DNA of 32,919 bases from an uncultured Opitutia bacterium (GCA_903869955.1 CAIQBC010000073.1:1-32919); one strand, 5' to 3'. Positions 1 through 8,732 are shown, counted from the first letter of the stretch. Notes: a model not told the origin generated them from the sequence alone. Numbers and translations: made by a program.

Positions 1-87
1 GCGATGACGTGGGCCGATGTGCTGCGGGCGCATGCGTTTTTCACGAGGCTGGAGCAGACACCGGCGGATGAGGCGGATGCGGCGTGA
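1..87 (+). CDS. 3' end of an unidentified protein (partial)
   Basis: The window opens inside an open frame that runs 28 codons to a TGA at 85-87. The visible C-terminus contains a TWADVLRAHAFF segment followed by an acidic, alanine-rich tail. The amphipathic, charged composition looks like real protein, and no better frame competes here, but there is no recognisable domain and the start lies outside the window. It is convergent with dnaJ, about 410 bases away. I do not recognise the family. Confidence 0.5.
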   Translation, partial: AMTWADVLRAHAFFTRLEQTPADEADAA

Positions 88-496
88 TCGGGGCGAGGGG
101 CGCGGTGTTGGCCTCGGTGGGTGGGGCGGCGGGGGAAATGGGCGTGCAGGGGCCTTGCAGCGGGCGTGTGCGGGGCTTGCACGGGGGTATGCACGGCCGG
201 GTGGCGTTTAGGAGGCACGAAGGGCGAGCGTGGGGCGGCTTAAGCCGCGATTCATCTCAAACCTTTGGCACAAAGCCCGGTTTTTGGCGGATTTTACTCA
301 AACCAAGATGGCGTTGATTTCGCCCACGTAAGTCTTTGCTTGTCGGGGTTATTCGGGCTAATTCGGGGTTTTTCGGGGTTTCTCAAACCTCGTGGCAATC
401 TTCAGAATGTGGTCTCCTGAATTTTCCTGGGTTCCTGGCTTCCGGCTTCAACTCTATTTTAGTGCCGTGCGCCCTTGCGCTTAAGGATTGGGTCCC
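88..496. other. Gene-poor stretch between an unknown gene and dnaJ
   Basis: I find no convincing gene in this stretch. The short open frames here show no family resemblance. It holds four tandem 10-bp repeats at 341-380 and a repeated 10-mer, tctcaaacct, at 255-264 and 381-390. The 3' end of dnaJ points into it from the right, but I see no clean stem plus T-run that would be an intrinsic terminator for dnaJ. Confidence 0.6.
341..380. repeat. Four tandem 10-bp direct repeats
   Basis: The units are TGTCGGGGTT, ATTCGGGCTA, ATTCGGGGTT and TTTCGGGGTT, in exact 10-base register. The consensus is (A/T)TTCGGGGTT. The period is close to one turn of B-DNA, so a protein bound to each unit would lie on the same face. 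The flanking 10-mers do not continue the array. The function is unknown. Confidence 0.75.
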
Positions 497-1651
497 TCAG
501 AAAAACTTCTTCGCCTTCTCGAAGAAGCCCTTCGACGTGGGCTCGGCGGCGTCGCCGCTCACGCGGGCAAAGTCCTCCAGGATTTTCCGCTGCTCGGCGC
601 TCAGGCTTGACGGCACCTCGACGTGGACCCGCACGAGCTGATCGCCCTGCCGGCCGCCACGCAGACTCGCCATCCCTTTTTCGCGCAGGCGGAAGGTCGT
701 GCCGCTCTGCGTGCCGGCGGGAACCTTGAGCGACGCCTTGCCGAACAGCGTCGGCACCTCGAGGCTGCCGCCGAGGGTCGCGAGCGTAAACTTTACCGGG
801 ATCTCGCAGAACAGGTCGTCGCCCTGCCGCTCGAACAGCTCATGATTTTTCACCGTGAGCACGATGTAGAGGTCGCCAGCCGCGCCGCCGGCCAGCCCGG
901 CCTCCCCGTTGCCCGACGAGCGCAGCCGCGAGCCGGTGTCCACGCCGGGCGGGATTTTCACCGTGAGCTTCGTCGTCTGCGGCACACGGCCCTCGCCGCG
1001 GCACGCCGTGCAGACCTTCTCGATGCGCTGCCCGGCGCCCCCGCACGACGGACACGTCTGTGTGAACGTGATGATGCCGCCGCTGCGCCGCACCTGGCCC
1101 GCGCCCTTGCAGGTCGGGCAGTTCGTGCGTTTCGAGCCGGGCTCGGCCCCGCTGCCGTGGCAGCGCTCGCAGCCCATGTTTTTGCGAAACGAGATCTCCC
1201 GCTCGAAGCCGCGCGCCGCCTCTTCCAGCGTGATTTCAAGGTCGTAGCGAAGGTCGGCCCCGTCGCGGCTGCCGTCGTCGCCGCCCCCGCCGCCGAACAT
1301 CTGGTCGAAAATTCCGCCGCCTCCACCGCCGCCGCGTCCGAAGACCTCGCGGAAAATGTCCGCCGGGTCGTGGAAACCGCCCCCGCCGGCAAAGCCGCCC
1401 GGCCCGCGCGGGCCCGCGCCGCCGCCCTCGAACGCCGCCGCGCCGTAGCGGTCGTAGGCCGCGCGTTTCTCCGCGTCGCTCAGCACCTCGTAGGCGTGCG
1501 AGACTTTCTTGAACATCTCCTCGGCCTCCTTGTTGCCGGGATTTTTGTCCGGGTGAAATTGCACCGCCTTCTTGCGGTAGGCTTTTTTCAGCTCCTCCGC
1601 CGTGACGGTTTTCTCGACGCCGAGCAGCGCATAGTAGTCTTCTTGGGCCAT
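497..1651 (-). CDS. dnaJ: Chaperone protein DnaJ
   Basis: This is the 384-residue J-domain co-chaperone that delivers unfolded clients to DnaK and stimulates its ATPase in the cytoplasm. The J domain (about 1-70) has the HPD motif at 33-35. A glycine/phenylalanine-rich linker with long Gly runs follows (about 76-128). The zinc-binding domain (161-221) has all four CxxCxGxG repeats: [24 protein letters not shown] and CTACRGEG. The C-terminal substrate-binding domains follow. Length and order are normal for full-length type I DnaJ. The ATG at 1651 begins the J domain directly. It lies 145 bases downstream of grpE on the same strand, and the gap is filled by a large inverted repeat. dnaK is not in the window. 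Confidence 0.97.
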   Translation of the reverse strand: MAQEDYYALLGVEKTVTAEELKKAYRKKAVQFHPDKNPGNKEAEEMFKKVSHAYEVLSDAEKRAAYDRYGAAAFEGGGAGPRGPGGFAGGGGFHDPADIFREVFGRGGGGGGGIFDQMFGGGGGDDGSRDGADLRYDLEITLEEAARGFEREISFRKNMGCERCHGSGAEPGSKRTNCPTCKGAGQVRRSGGIITFTQTCPSCGGAGQRIEKVCTACRGEGRVPQTTKLTVKIPPGVDTGSRLRSSGNGEAGLAGGAAGDLYIVLTVKNHELFERQGDDLFCEIPVKFTLATLGGSLEVPTLFGKASLKVPAGTQSGTTFRLREKGMASLRGGRQGDQLVRVHVEVPSSLSAEQRKILEDFARVSGDAAEPTSKGFFEKAKKFF

Positions 1652-1677
1652 GATAGTTTTATGAAATCAGTTTTTAG

Positions 1678-1754
1678 ACCAAGGTCGCAAAAGAACGCGA
1701 AGGTTTGGCCGGCTCAAAATCTTTTCCGATCTTCGCGGCCATTGCGACCTTGGT
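1678..1754. repeat. Large inverted repeat between grpE and dnaJ
   Basis: A perfect 13-bp inverted repeat (ACCAAGGTCGCAA at 1678-1690, complement at 1742-1754) encloses a second one (CGCGAAG at 1696-1702, CTTCGCG at 1731-1737). The two stems can stack into one long imperfect hairpin with 5- and 4-base internal gaps and a 28-base loop. No T-run follows it on the minus strand, so it is not a standard intrinsic terminator. It could be an RNA processing or stability element between grpE and dnaJ, or a copy of a dispersed palindromic repeat. Confidence 0.8.
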
Positions 1755-1796
1755 GTAAAAATCCTTGGATTGAAATTTATGCGCGCGCGAGGCCAG

Positions 1797-2378
1797 TTAA
1801 ATCACTTTCTCCCCCTGTTTCGCCTTGCCGCTGGAAACCACCACGCTGGCCGGGCGCAACAGGCGGCCGTTGAGCGAGTAGCCGGTGCGCACGACCGTGA
1901 GGACGTGCTCCGCCTTCACGTCGGCGCTGGGCGCGTGCGAAATGGCCTCGTGCTGATGAGGGTCAAACGTTTGTCCCGCAGGGCAGATCTCCTTGAGGCC
2001 GTGGTTGGCCAGCGCGGATTTAAGCTGGGCGAGCACCAGCTCGACGCCGCCCGCGAGGGTCTTGAGGTCGGCGTTGGGTGCCTTGGTGGCGGCGAGGCCG
2101 AGGGCAAGGTTGTCGAGCGCGGGCAACAGGTCCTCCAGCACGCGCGACGCGGCGAACTGCCTCAGCTCGTCTTTCTCCCGCACGGTGCGACGGCGGAAAT
2201 TCTCGAGGTCGGCCGCGAGGCGCAGGTAACGGTCGTGGTTGTCGGCCGCTTCCTTTTTCGCAACGGTGAGCGCGTCGGCTGCCGGCTCGGCGGCGGGGGC
2301 GGACGCAGCTTCAGGCATGGGCGCGTTCGAGTCGGAAGCAGGCTGGTTTTCGGCGGAGAGGTCGGCAGGTTCAGGCAT
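1797..2378 (-). CDS. grpE: Nucleotide exchange factor GrpE
   Basis: GrpE (193 residues from this start) releases ADP from DnaK and completes the DnaK-DnaJ-GrpE folding cycle. After an acidic, alanine-rich N-terminal tail comes the helical segment with DRYLRLAADLENFRRR, the family's dimerisation helix, and then the C-terminal beta domain with HEAISHAPSADVKAEHV and GYSLNGRLLRPASVVVS. The frame stays open upstream to a TTG at 2417, but the ATG at 2378 gives a normal N-terminus (MPEPADLSAE). No Shine-Dalgarno sequence precedes it; the bases just upstream are pyrimidine-rich. The stop of a possible 38-codon ORF overlaps this start, which would allow translational coupling. hrcA, the usual neighbour, is absent. 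Confidence 0.93.
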   Translation of the reverse strand: MPEPADLSAENQPASDSNAPMPEAASAPAAEPAADALTVAKKEAADNHDRYLRLAADLENFRRRTVREKDELRQFAASRVLEDLLPALDNLALGLAATKAPNADLKTLAGGVELVLAQLKSALANHGLKEICPAGQTFDPHQHEAISHAPSADVKAEHVLTVVRTGYSLNGRLLRPASVVVSSGKAKQGEKVI

Positions 2379-2487
2379 GAGAGGCGCGAACCATGCAAGG
2401 CTGGCGGGATTCTTCAAGCTCCGCGATACGGAGGTGGTGGGATTCGGCCTGCGAGACGATAAACACCCGCACGACAGTTGGGCGCAT
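2371..2487 (-). CDS. Possible 38-residue ORF coupling manA to grpE
   Basis: The manA stop and this ATG share one base in a TAATG junction at 2485-2489. The TGA at 2371-2373 lies just inside the grpE start at 2376-2378, so this frame bridges the whole manA-grpE gap with an overlap at each end. The predicted peptide (MRPTVVRVFIVSQAESHHLR, then a short acidic and basic tail) has no family I recognise. It could be a real small protein, a re-initiation bridge that couples translation, or chance. The two overlaps are visible in the sequence; translation is inferred. Confidence 0.35.
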   Translation of the reverse strand: MRPTVVRVFIVSQAESHHLRIAELEESRQPCMVRASHA

Positions 2488-3431
2488 TATGCGAAGCGAT
2501 CCGTCACCAGCACAAGGGCCTCTCCCGTCGCCGTGAGGACAAAATCGCCCGCGTAAGGCAGCACGGCATTTTCGCCGCTCGCCAGTTCTCCGCACTCCGA
2601 CGCAAGCCGGCCTTCGACCACGCTCAGGATGCGCGGCTGTTCGGCCGCCACGAAGCGTAGCGTTTCACCCGCCGCCAGCGGCACGCGGCGGATTTGGAAC
2701 TCGGATGCCTCGGCAAGCACGGCGGCGGCGCGCGCGGCCTTCACCACTGGCGGCGGCGGGGCGTCCCAGAGGATGGACTGCAGCGACTCGGCGACGTGGA
2801 GCTGACGCGGTTTGCCGTCGAGGCCCATGCGGCCCCAGTCGTCCACGCGGTAGGTCGTGTCGGAGTTCTGCTGGATCTCGAGGATGAGGTTGCCGCCGTC
2901 AATCGCGTGGACCAGCCCGCTGCGCACGAGCACCGAGTCGCCCGCCGCGACCGGGAAACGGTTCACGCACGCCTCCGCCGTGCCGGCGGCGACGGCCGCC
3001 TCGAATTTTGCCCGCGTCATCCCTGGCTTCAGCCCAACGATGAGGTGGGCGCCCGGCACGGCGGCGGCGACATACCAGTTCTCCGTCTTCGGCTCACCAC
3101 CGAGGCTCGCGGCGACGGCGGCGGGCGGGTGAACCTGCAAGGACAGGCGCTCGCGGCAGTCGAGCCACTTCACGAGGATGGGAAACGGTTTTTCCTTGGG
3201 CCAGCGCGGGCCCATCACGGCGGCGGAATGCTGCCCGATCACCTGCCGCAACGTCAGCCCGGCAAATGAGCCGCCCACGACCACGGACTGCGCTTCAGGG
3301 CGGTCCACGATCTCCCAGCTTTCGCCGACGGGCCCGCCCGGCGGCAGCGCGCGGCCGAGTGCGGTCTCGAGGGCACGGCCCCCCCAGACGCGGGATTGCA
3401 GGAGCGGGGCAAAGCGGAGAAATTCATTCAT
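2487..3431 (-). CDS. manA: Mannose-6-phosphate isomerase, class I
   Basis: This 314-residue zinc-dependent cupin interconverts mannose 6-phosphate and fructose 6-phosphate, linking glycolysis to GDP-mannose and polysaccharide synthesis. Family marks include VWGG near residues 15-18, the metal-binding QVHP stretch (Q99, H101), a glutamate in KTENWY (E117), and the later GLVHAIDGG and EIQQNSDTTYRVDDWGR blocks. The length fits the short bacterial class I enzymes. The frame continues upstream, but the ATG at 3431 begins the conserved MNEFLRFAPLL N-terminus. It is divergent from ftsK, and its stop overlaps the start of the small ORF leading into grpE. Confidence 0.93.
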   Translation of the reverse strand: MNEFLRFAPLLQSRVWGGRALETALGRALPPGGPVGESWEIVDRPEAQSVVVGGSFAGLTLRQVIGQHSAAVMGPRWPKEKPFPILVKWLDCRERLSLQVHPPAAVAASLGGEPKTENWYVAAAVPGAHLIVGLKPGMTRAKFEAAVAAGTAEACVNRFPVAAGDSVLVRSGLVHAIDGGNLILEIQQNSDTTYRVDDWGRMGLDGKPRQLHVAESLQSILWDAPPPPVVKAARAAAVLAEASEFQIRRVPLAAGETLRFVAAEQPRILSVVEGRLASECGELASGENAVLPYAGDFVLTATGEALVLVTDRFA

Positions 3432-3547
3432 GCGGGTGGAAATGATGGGTGAAAAATCCGCCGCGCGCGCGGCGAGGACATATTGCGTTGACCGGAAAAA
3501 GCGTTGCCGTGGAATAGGCGGCAGGCCGAGTGGCCGCCGCACCATCC

Positions 3548-5980
3548 ATGCCCAAGCCCGTGAGTTCAAACCCAATTGACGAGCCGTTCGGCCACGCGCC
3601 GCGTTTCCGGCCCAACTGGCTGGCGGCGCTGACCGGCCTGCTGGCAGGCGTCTGGCTGCTGGTGGCGATGGCCGACTTCGACCCGCGGCAGACGGGCTGG
3701 CTGCTGCCGAACTCCACGACGCTGAAGGTGGCGGACAACTTCATGGGCCGCCTCGGGACGGATTTTGCGCGGCTCGGCCTCATCTGGCTCGGCGCGGCGG
3801 CGTGGCTGCTGCCGGCCTTCTGCCTCTGGTCGGTGTGGCTCGCGGTGTGCCACGCCCGCCGGCTCGTCGCCACGCGGTTCACGGCGATGGTGCTCGCCGT
3901 CATCGCCGGCAGCGGGCTGGCGGCGATGACGGGCCTCAAGCCGAGCGACTATTTCCCCTCCGGGCTGGGCGGCGGGCTAGGCGGGTGGCTCTACGGCACG
4001 GCGCTGGAAAAGACCATCGGGGTATTCGGCGCGGCCTCGCTGCTGCTGTGCGTGTATGGCGCGGCGCTGGTGTTCATTTTCACGCGCGACATCGGCAAGG
4101 CGTTTGAGGCGCTGCTGCAACGCCTGCGCAACTGGCGCGCGGCACGCGCGCTGGCTCGCACCACCGACGGACGGACGACGGCAGTCGGGCCGAAGGCATC
4201 GTCGCCGCCCCCCGTCGTGCCAGCGCCGGCGAAGGCCGCCCCGCCACCGGCGGCCAACACGGGGACAACGCTCGTGCCGGCGTCAGGCGTGTTTCCCGCA
4301 ACGACCGTTTCCGCCGCACGCCCGCCCGAAGCAAAAGCACCGCCCACGCTCAAGCTCGTGCGCCACCCCACGCCGACCGCCGAGACCGGGCCGCCGCCTG
4401 AAAAGGAAAAAATCCCGCCCGCGACGGCCGCCACGAAGGACGGCCTCGCCATCGTCAAGCCGGCTGAGCCGAAGAAGGCCGCCAAGATCATCCTGCCGCA
4501 AAGTGACGACGCGAACTACAAGTTCCCCCCGCTCACCCTGCTCAAGGAGCAGGCCCGCGCCGCCGCCGACAGCGACGAGGAATACAAGCGCAACATGGCC
4601 GACCTCGTCCGGATCCTCGGCGAGTTCGACGTGGCCGTGACGCCGGGCGAAATTCACGTCGGGCCCGTCATCACGCGCTACGAGCTCGCGCCGGCTGCGG
4701 GCGTGCGCGTCGAGAAAATCGCCGGACTCGACAAGAACATCGCGCTCGGCATGAAGGCGCAGTCGGTGCGCATCCTCGCGCCCATCCCCGGCAAGGCCGC
4801 CGTGGGCGTCGAGGTGCCGAACCTGCATCCCACGCCCGTGGGCCTGCGGGAAATCCTGGAGAGCGAGGACTGGGCGGGGGCGAAGGCCGACCTGCCGATC
4901 GCGCTCGGCAAGGATGTGTCGGGCAAGCCGCTTGTCTCCGACCTCGCGAAGATGCCCCACCTCCTCATCGCCGGCGCGACCGGATCGGGAAAATCCGTCT
5001 GCATCAACGCCATCATCGCCTCGCTGCTCTACTCGAAAAGCCCGAAGGACGTGCGCCTCATCATGGTGGACCCCAAGGTGGTGGAGCTGAAAATTTTCAA
5101 CACGCTCCCGCACATGCTGATTCCCGTGGTGACGGAGCCGAAGAAGGTGCCCGCCGCGCTCAAGTGGCTGCTCAACGAGATGGAGCAGCGCTACCAGATG
5201 TTTGCCCGCGAAAACGTCCGCAATATCACCGGCTTCAACGCCCGCAAAAAATCCGCCGGCCCCGCCGCCCCCGACCCGCAGGCCGCGTTTGCCGGCGTGG
5301 ACCCGCTCGACGGCCTCGAGATTCCCGCGCGGCTCCCCTACATCGTCGCGATCATTGACGAGCTCGCCGACCTGATGATGGTCGCGCCCGCCGAGATTGA
5401 GACCAGCATCGCGCGCCTCGCGCAGATCGCACGCGCCGCCGGCATCCATCTCATCATCGCCACCCAACGCCCGTCGGTCAACGTCATCACCGGCGTCATC
5501 AAGGCCAACCTCCCCTCACGCATCGCGTTCCAGGTCGCCTCGCAGGTGGACTCGCGCACCATTCTCGACGGCAAGGGCGCCGACACGCTCATCGGGCGCG
5601 GCGACATGCTGTTCTCGCCGCCCGGCACGTCGCGGCTCGTGCGGGCACAAGGGGCGTTTGTCGCCGACGAGGAGGTGCAGGCGATGGTGGAGTTTCTCCA
5701 GCAAAACGGACCGCCCCAATACGCCCACGCCGTGCAGGAGCAGATTGACCGCGCCGCCGCCGAGGACAACTCCGACCTCGATGACGAGGCGCTCCTCAAG
5801 AAGGCGCTCGACGTGCTCCGCTCGACCAAACGCGCCTCGACCTCGATGATCCAGCGCCGCCTCCGCATCGGTTACAACCGCGCCGCCCGCCTCGTGGACC
5901 TGATGGAGGAGCGCGGCATTGTCGGCCCCGAGAACGGCTCCAGCCCGAGGGAAATTTTGAAAGATTTGGACAGCCTCTGA
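3548..5980 (+). CDS. ftsK: DNA translocase FtsK/SpoIIIE
   Basis: FtsK pumps chromosomal DNA through the division septum and helps resolve chromosome dimers. This 810-residue version has a hydrophobic N-terminal region with about four membrane segments (to about residue 190), a proline- and alanine-rich linker (about 200-320), and the motor. Walker A is GATGSGKS at 476-483 and Walker B is IVAIIDELAD near 598-607. The winged-helix gamma domain at the C-terminus includes STSMIQRRLRIGYNRAARLV, which in this family reads KOPS-type orientation signals. An upstream GTG at 3530 is possible, but the ATG at 3548 is the better start. The linker is short compared with E. coli FtsK and close to SpoIIIE-like lengths. 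Confidence 0.96.
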   Translation: MPKPVSSNPIDEPFGHAPRFRPNWLAALTGLLAGVWLLVAMADFDPRQTGWLLPNSTTLKVADNFMGRLGTDFARLGLIWLGAAAWLLPAFCLWSVWLAVCHARRLVATRFTAMVLAVIAGSGLAAMTGLKPSDYFPSGLGGGLGGWLYGTALEKTIGVFGAASLLLCVYGAALVFIFTRDIGKAFEALLQRLRNWRAARALARTTDGRTTAVGPKASSPPPVVPAPAKAAPPPAANTGTTLVPASGVFPATTVSAARPPEAKAPPTLKLVRHPTPTAETGPPPEKEKIPPATAATKDGLAIVKPAEPKKAAKIILPQSDDANYKFPPLTLLKEQARAAADSDEEYKRNMADLVRILGEFDVAVTPGEIHVGPVITRYELAPAAGVRVEKIAGLDKNIALGMKAQSVRILAPIPGKAAVGVEVPNLHPTPVGLREILESEDWAGAKADLPIALGKDVSGKPLVSDLAKMPHLLIAGATGSGKSVCINAIIASLLYSKSPKDVRLIMVDPKVVELKIFNTLPHMLIPVVTEPKKVPAALKWLLNEMEQRYQMFARENVRNITGFNARKKSAGPAAPDPQAAFAGVDPLDGLEIPARLPYIVAIIDELADLMMVAPAEIETSIARLAQIARAAGIHLIIATQRPSVNVITGVIKANLPSRIAFQVASQVDSRTILDGKGADTLIGRGDMLFSPPGTSRLVRAQGAFVADEEVQAMVEFLQQNGPPQYAHAVQEQIDRAAAEDNSDLDDEALLKKALDVLRSTKRASTSMIQRRLRIGYNRAARLVDLMEERGIVGPENGSSPREILKDLDSL

Positions 5981-5986
5981 AGCTGA

Positions 5987-6052
5987 AATCTGGCACTCAG
6001 GAAATCAGGATTTCCTAACCGGTCTGCTTCCTGATGCCTTGAGCTCCAGATT
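5987..6052. repeat. Nested inverted repeats between ftsK and the RodZ-like gene
   Basis: Three inverted repeats lie within 66 bases. The outer one is AATCTGG (5987-5993) with CCAGATT (6046-6052). The middle one is TCAGGAA (5997-6003) with TTCCTGA (6028-6034). The inner one is AGGAAATC (5999-6006) with GATTTCCT (6009-6016), only two bases apart. The middle and inner repeats share bases 5999-6003, so an RNA could form one or the other but not both. No T-run follows. This could be an attenuator-like switch, a dispersed repeat, or a processing site. Confidence 0.7.
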
Positions 6053-6106
6053 CGCCCATAAAAGACTTCTTTCCCTTCCCCTCAAATTTCCCCAACTTCC
6101 CACCCC

Positions 6107-6976
6107 ATGCAGACCATCGGCGAACGCCTTGAAGAAGCCCGCAAGCGCAAGGGCGTCTCCCTCCGCGAGGCGGCGGAGGCGACCAAGATCCGCAGCGACT
6201 ATCTCCAGAAACTCGAGGCCAACAAATTCGACCTCGGCCTCTCCCCCATCTATCTGCGCGGCTTCCTGCGCGGCTATGCCCTCTACCTCAAGCTGCCCGC
6301 CGACAAGCTCGTCAACGACTTCGACGACCTCGATCCCGACAGCCCGCGCGCCGGCCGCCCTGTCAACCGCGAGGTCTATGGCCGCATGGAATTTGGCGCG
6401 GCCGAGGCCGCCCCGTCGCGGACCGAACCGCCCGCGCTCCCCACCGCCACCGAGGCCGGCCACAAGCCGCCCGCACCCCGCGGCCCGCGCCTGCCGCCGA
6501 AAAATTTCAACCCGCGACTCGCCGGCGACTCCGCATCGAACCGCGACTCGCCGGTCCAGCTTCTGGCGCTCGTCGGCGGCGGCCTGCTGGTCATCGCGCT
6601 CGCGGTCTGGGCCCTGAGCGGATTTTTCGGCGGAAAGCCAAAGGTCCCCGCCCCGGCGCCCGTCGCCGAACGCACCATCCCGCCCGACGCGCCCGCCGTG
6701 CAGCCCCCCGTCCCCGCCAACCTGGCGGTCATCACCGCGCTCGATGCCGTGCATGTGCAGGTCTGGGTGAAAAATCCCGACGGCAAATACGGTGCCGTGC
6801 TGCTTCCCGACACGCTCCTCGCGCGCAACGAAACCGCCACCGTGCCGAAAACCGGACCCATCTACATTCAGGCGACGGCGGCTGAAAAAATCCAGATTGA
6901 CGTCACCGGCGAGCGCATCCTGCCCGGCACCGGCAAAAACGCCATCAAGGGCAACCAAGCGTTCGAGCTGCACTGA
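6107..6976 (+). CDS. RodZ-like helix-turn-helix membrane protein
   Basis: This 289-residue protein has the RodZ layout. An N-terminal cytoplasmic HTH domain (GERLEEARKRKGVSLREAAE through IYLRGFLRGYALYLKLPADK, about 1-72) is followed by a proline-rich linker, one membrane helix at about 151-175, and a C-terminal beta domain of the DUF4115 type (about 205-289). In the family, RodZ links MreB filaments to the wall-elongation machinery. The start is fixed by the MQTIGERLEEARK motif. The leader is pyrimidine-rich and ends CACCCC before ATG, with no Shine-Dalgarno sequence. It lies 126 bases downstream of ftsK on the same strand. Family membership is clear; a shape role in this organism is inferred. 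Confidence 0.85.
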   Translation: MQTIGERLEEARKRKGVSLREAAEATKIRSDYLQKLEANKFDLGLSPIYLRGFLRGYALYLKLPADKLVNDFDDLDPDSPRAGRPVNREVYGRMEFGAAEAAPSRTEPPALPTATEAGHKPPAPRGPRLPPKNFNPRLAGDSASNRDSPVQLLALVGGGLLVIALAVWALSGFFGGKPKVPAPAPVAERTIPPDAPAVQPPVPANLAVITALDAVHVQVWVKNPDGKYGAVLLPDTLLARNETATVPKTGPIYIQATAAEKIQIDVTGERILPGTGKNAIKGNQAFELH

Positions 6977-7076
6977 GCCCCCGGCTCCGCGCGATGGGCC
7001 GGGCCCGGGCAACCGGATCCGGACTGATGCCAGGCCTCGGCCGCGAGAGGTGAACCGGGGCCGGACGCAGCCGCAC

Positions 7077-7661
7077 TCAACGCAGCGCCGCCGGCGGGCC
7101 GAGCACCTCGCGGAGCACCATCGCCCGCCGCAAATTGCCCGCACCCCGCAGATCTTTCCGCCACGCCGGCGGGCCGGACGCAGGCGGAACCGCCTCCGCC
7201 CAATTCGACCCGGTCACGCGGGCCACCGCCATCGTCCCGGCCTTCGCCGGTGCTTCCGCCAGCGCCGCGAACCGGGCGGCGAGTCCGGCCTGACGCGCCA
7301 GCTCCGCTTGCAGTTCCGACTCACGCTGCGCGGCCTCACGTTCCTGCCACGACTCCGGCTCCGGACGGTCAAACGGCCGGACCACCGGCTCAAGCGGCCG
7401 GGGGAAATTCTCGGCGTCGCCCAGCTCAGCCTCCGTCATCGGGGCCGCCAGTTCCTCCTCCGGTGGTGCCATCGGGTCGCGCCGCCCGGCGATTTTCCGG
7501 CGAATCTCCTCCTGGATGCGCCGCGTGCGCGCGGCCTGTTCCGGGTCGTCCGGCGGCACAGCGCGCGTCCGCTTCGCCTCATCGGCCTCCTTCGCCTTCG
7601 ACAGCAGGTTGCTGACGACGGCGACGATGATAAAAATTATGAAGGCAGGGAGACCGTTCAT
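7077..7661 (-). CDS. Small membrane-anchored protein of the floA operon, function unknown
   Basis: This is a 194-residue protein. An N-terminal membrane segment (LPAFIIFIIVAVVSNLL, about 4-20) is followed by a long charged, proline-rich region likely to be disordered or helical, with a Gln/Glu/Arg-rich stretch near 118-135. It ends in a compact motif: WRKDLRGAGNLRRAMVLREV, then LGPP. From memory, similar C-terminal endings occur in uncharacterised proteins of Verrucomicrobia and Planctomycetes; I could not check this. It starts 36 bases after floA on the same strand, so it is probably cotranscribed with nfeD and floA and may act with the flotillin scaffold. No enzyme signature is visible. Confidence 0.75.
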   Translation of the reverse strand: MNGLPAFIIFIIVAVVSNLLSKAKEADEAKRTRAVPPDDPEQAARTRRIQEEIRRKIAGRRDPMAPPEEELAAPMTEAELGDAENFPRPLEPVVRPFDRPEPESWQEREAAQRESELQAELARQAGLAARFAALAEAPAKAGTMAVARVTGSNWAEAVPPASGPPAWRKDLRGAGNLRRAMVLREVLGPPAALR

Positions 7662-7697
7662 CGGGAAAATGGGCGGCGGGCGTCCTGCGGGATGCGG

Positions 7698-8732
7698 TTA
7701 TTTCTTCTCGTCGGGCTGCGCGATGGATTTTCTCATGCCGGTGTCGGCCTGGATGTTTTCCATCTTGTAATAGTCCATCACGCCGAGCCGGCCGCTGCGG
7801 AATGCCTCGGCCATCGCCAGCGGCACCTGCGCCTGCGCCTCGACCACCTTGGCCTGCATTTCCTGCACGCGCGCCCGCATCTCCTGCTCGACCGCCACGG
7901 CGGCGGCGCGCCGGATCTCGGCCTGCGCCTGCGCAATGCTCTTATTGGCCTCGGCCTGGTCCTGTTGGAGCTTCGCGCCGATGTTTGCGCCGGGATCCAC
8001 GTCGGCGATGTCAATGGAGAGGATTTCAAACGCCGTGCCCACGTCGAGGCCGCGGGCGAGCACGGTCTTGGAGATGCTGTCCGGTGCCTCGAGCACATGC
8101 TTGTAGGTCTCGGCCATGCCGATGGTCGCCACAATGCCCTCGCCCACCCGCGCGATGATGGTGTCCTCCTTGGCGCCGCCAACAAAGCGCTCCAAATGCG
8201 TGCGCACGGTCACGCGCGCCTTCACCTTCACCTGGATGCCGTCCTTCGCCACGCCGTCAATGGTGGTGCGGCCGCTCGCGGGGTTGGGGCAGTCAATGAC
8301 CTTCGGGTCCACGGAGGTCCGCACCGCCTCGACGACGGATTTGCCGGAGCCTTTGGTCGCGAGGTCAATCGCACACGCCTGCTTCCAGTCGAGCGTGAGG
8401 TTGGCCTTCTGCGCGGCGATGAGCGCCTGGATCGTCAGCACGACATTGCCGCCCGCGAGGTAATGCGCCTCAATGTCGTCCACGGGAATGGGGATGCCCG
8501 CCTTGCGCGCGGTGACGCGCGCGTCCACGATCAGGCTGTAGGGCACCTGCCGCAGCTTCATCGCGAGCAGGTTCAGCATTCCAACGGGCGCGCCGGCCAG
8601 CGAGGCCCGGAGCCAGACACTAAAGAACGAGAAAATGATCGCGGCAACGACCAGGACAAAGACGCCGATGATAAGATAGACGATGGTGGACTTATCCAAC
8701 TCGGCGAAGAGGACAGGGAAGGGAGCATTCAT
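7698..8732 (-). CDS. floA: Flotillin-like protein FloA
   Basis: This 344-residue bacterial flotillin organises functional membrane microdomains and affects membrane fluidity. A hydrophobic N-terminal segment (about 17-40) anchors it. The SPFH/band-7 region follows ([20 protein letters not shown], then [21 protein letters not shown]), and then an alanine/glutamate/glutamine-rich coiled coil (about 260-315) that mediates oligomerisation in this family. The length is close to the known FloA (YqfA) of Bacillus subtilis. Its ATG overlaps the nfeD stop in an ATGA junction (8729-8732), showing tight coupling with the upstream gene. A small membrane protein gene follows. Confidence 0.93.
   Translation of the reverse strand: MNAPFPVLFAELDKSTIVYLIIGVFVLVVAAIIFSFFSVWLRASLAGAPVGMLNLLAMKLRQVPYSLIVDARVTARKAGIPIPVDDIEAHYLAGGNVVLTIQALIAAQKANLTLDWKQACAIDLATKGSGKSVVEAVRTSVDPKVIDCPNPASGRTTIDGVAKDGIQVKVKARVTVRTHLERFVGGAKEDTIIARVGEGIVATIGMAETYKHVLEAPDSISKTVLARGLDVGTAFEILSIDIADVDPGANIGAKLQQDQAEANKSIAQAQAEIRRAAAVAVEQEMRARVQEMQAKVVEAQAQVPLAMAEAFRSGRLGVMDYYKMENIQADTGMRKSIAQPDEKK

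Noticed and set aside
2379-2417. Longer grpE start at a TTG (2417)
   Set aside because: The extension has no family resemblance and no suitably spaced ribosome site; the ATG at 2378 gives a normal GrpE tail.
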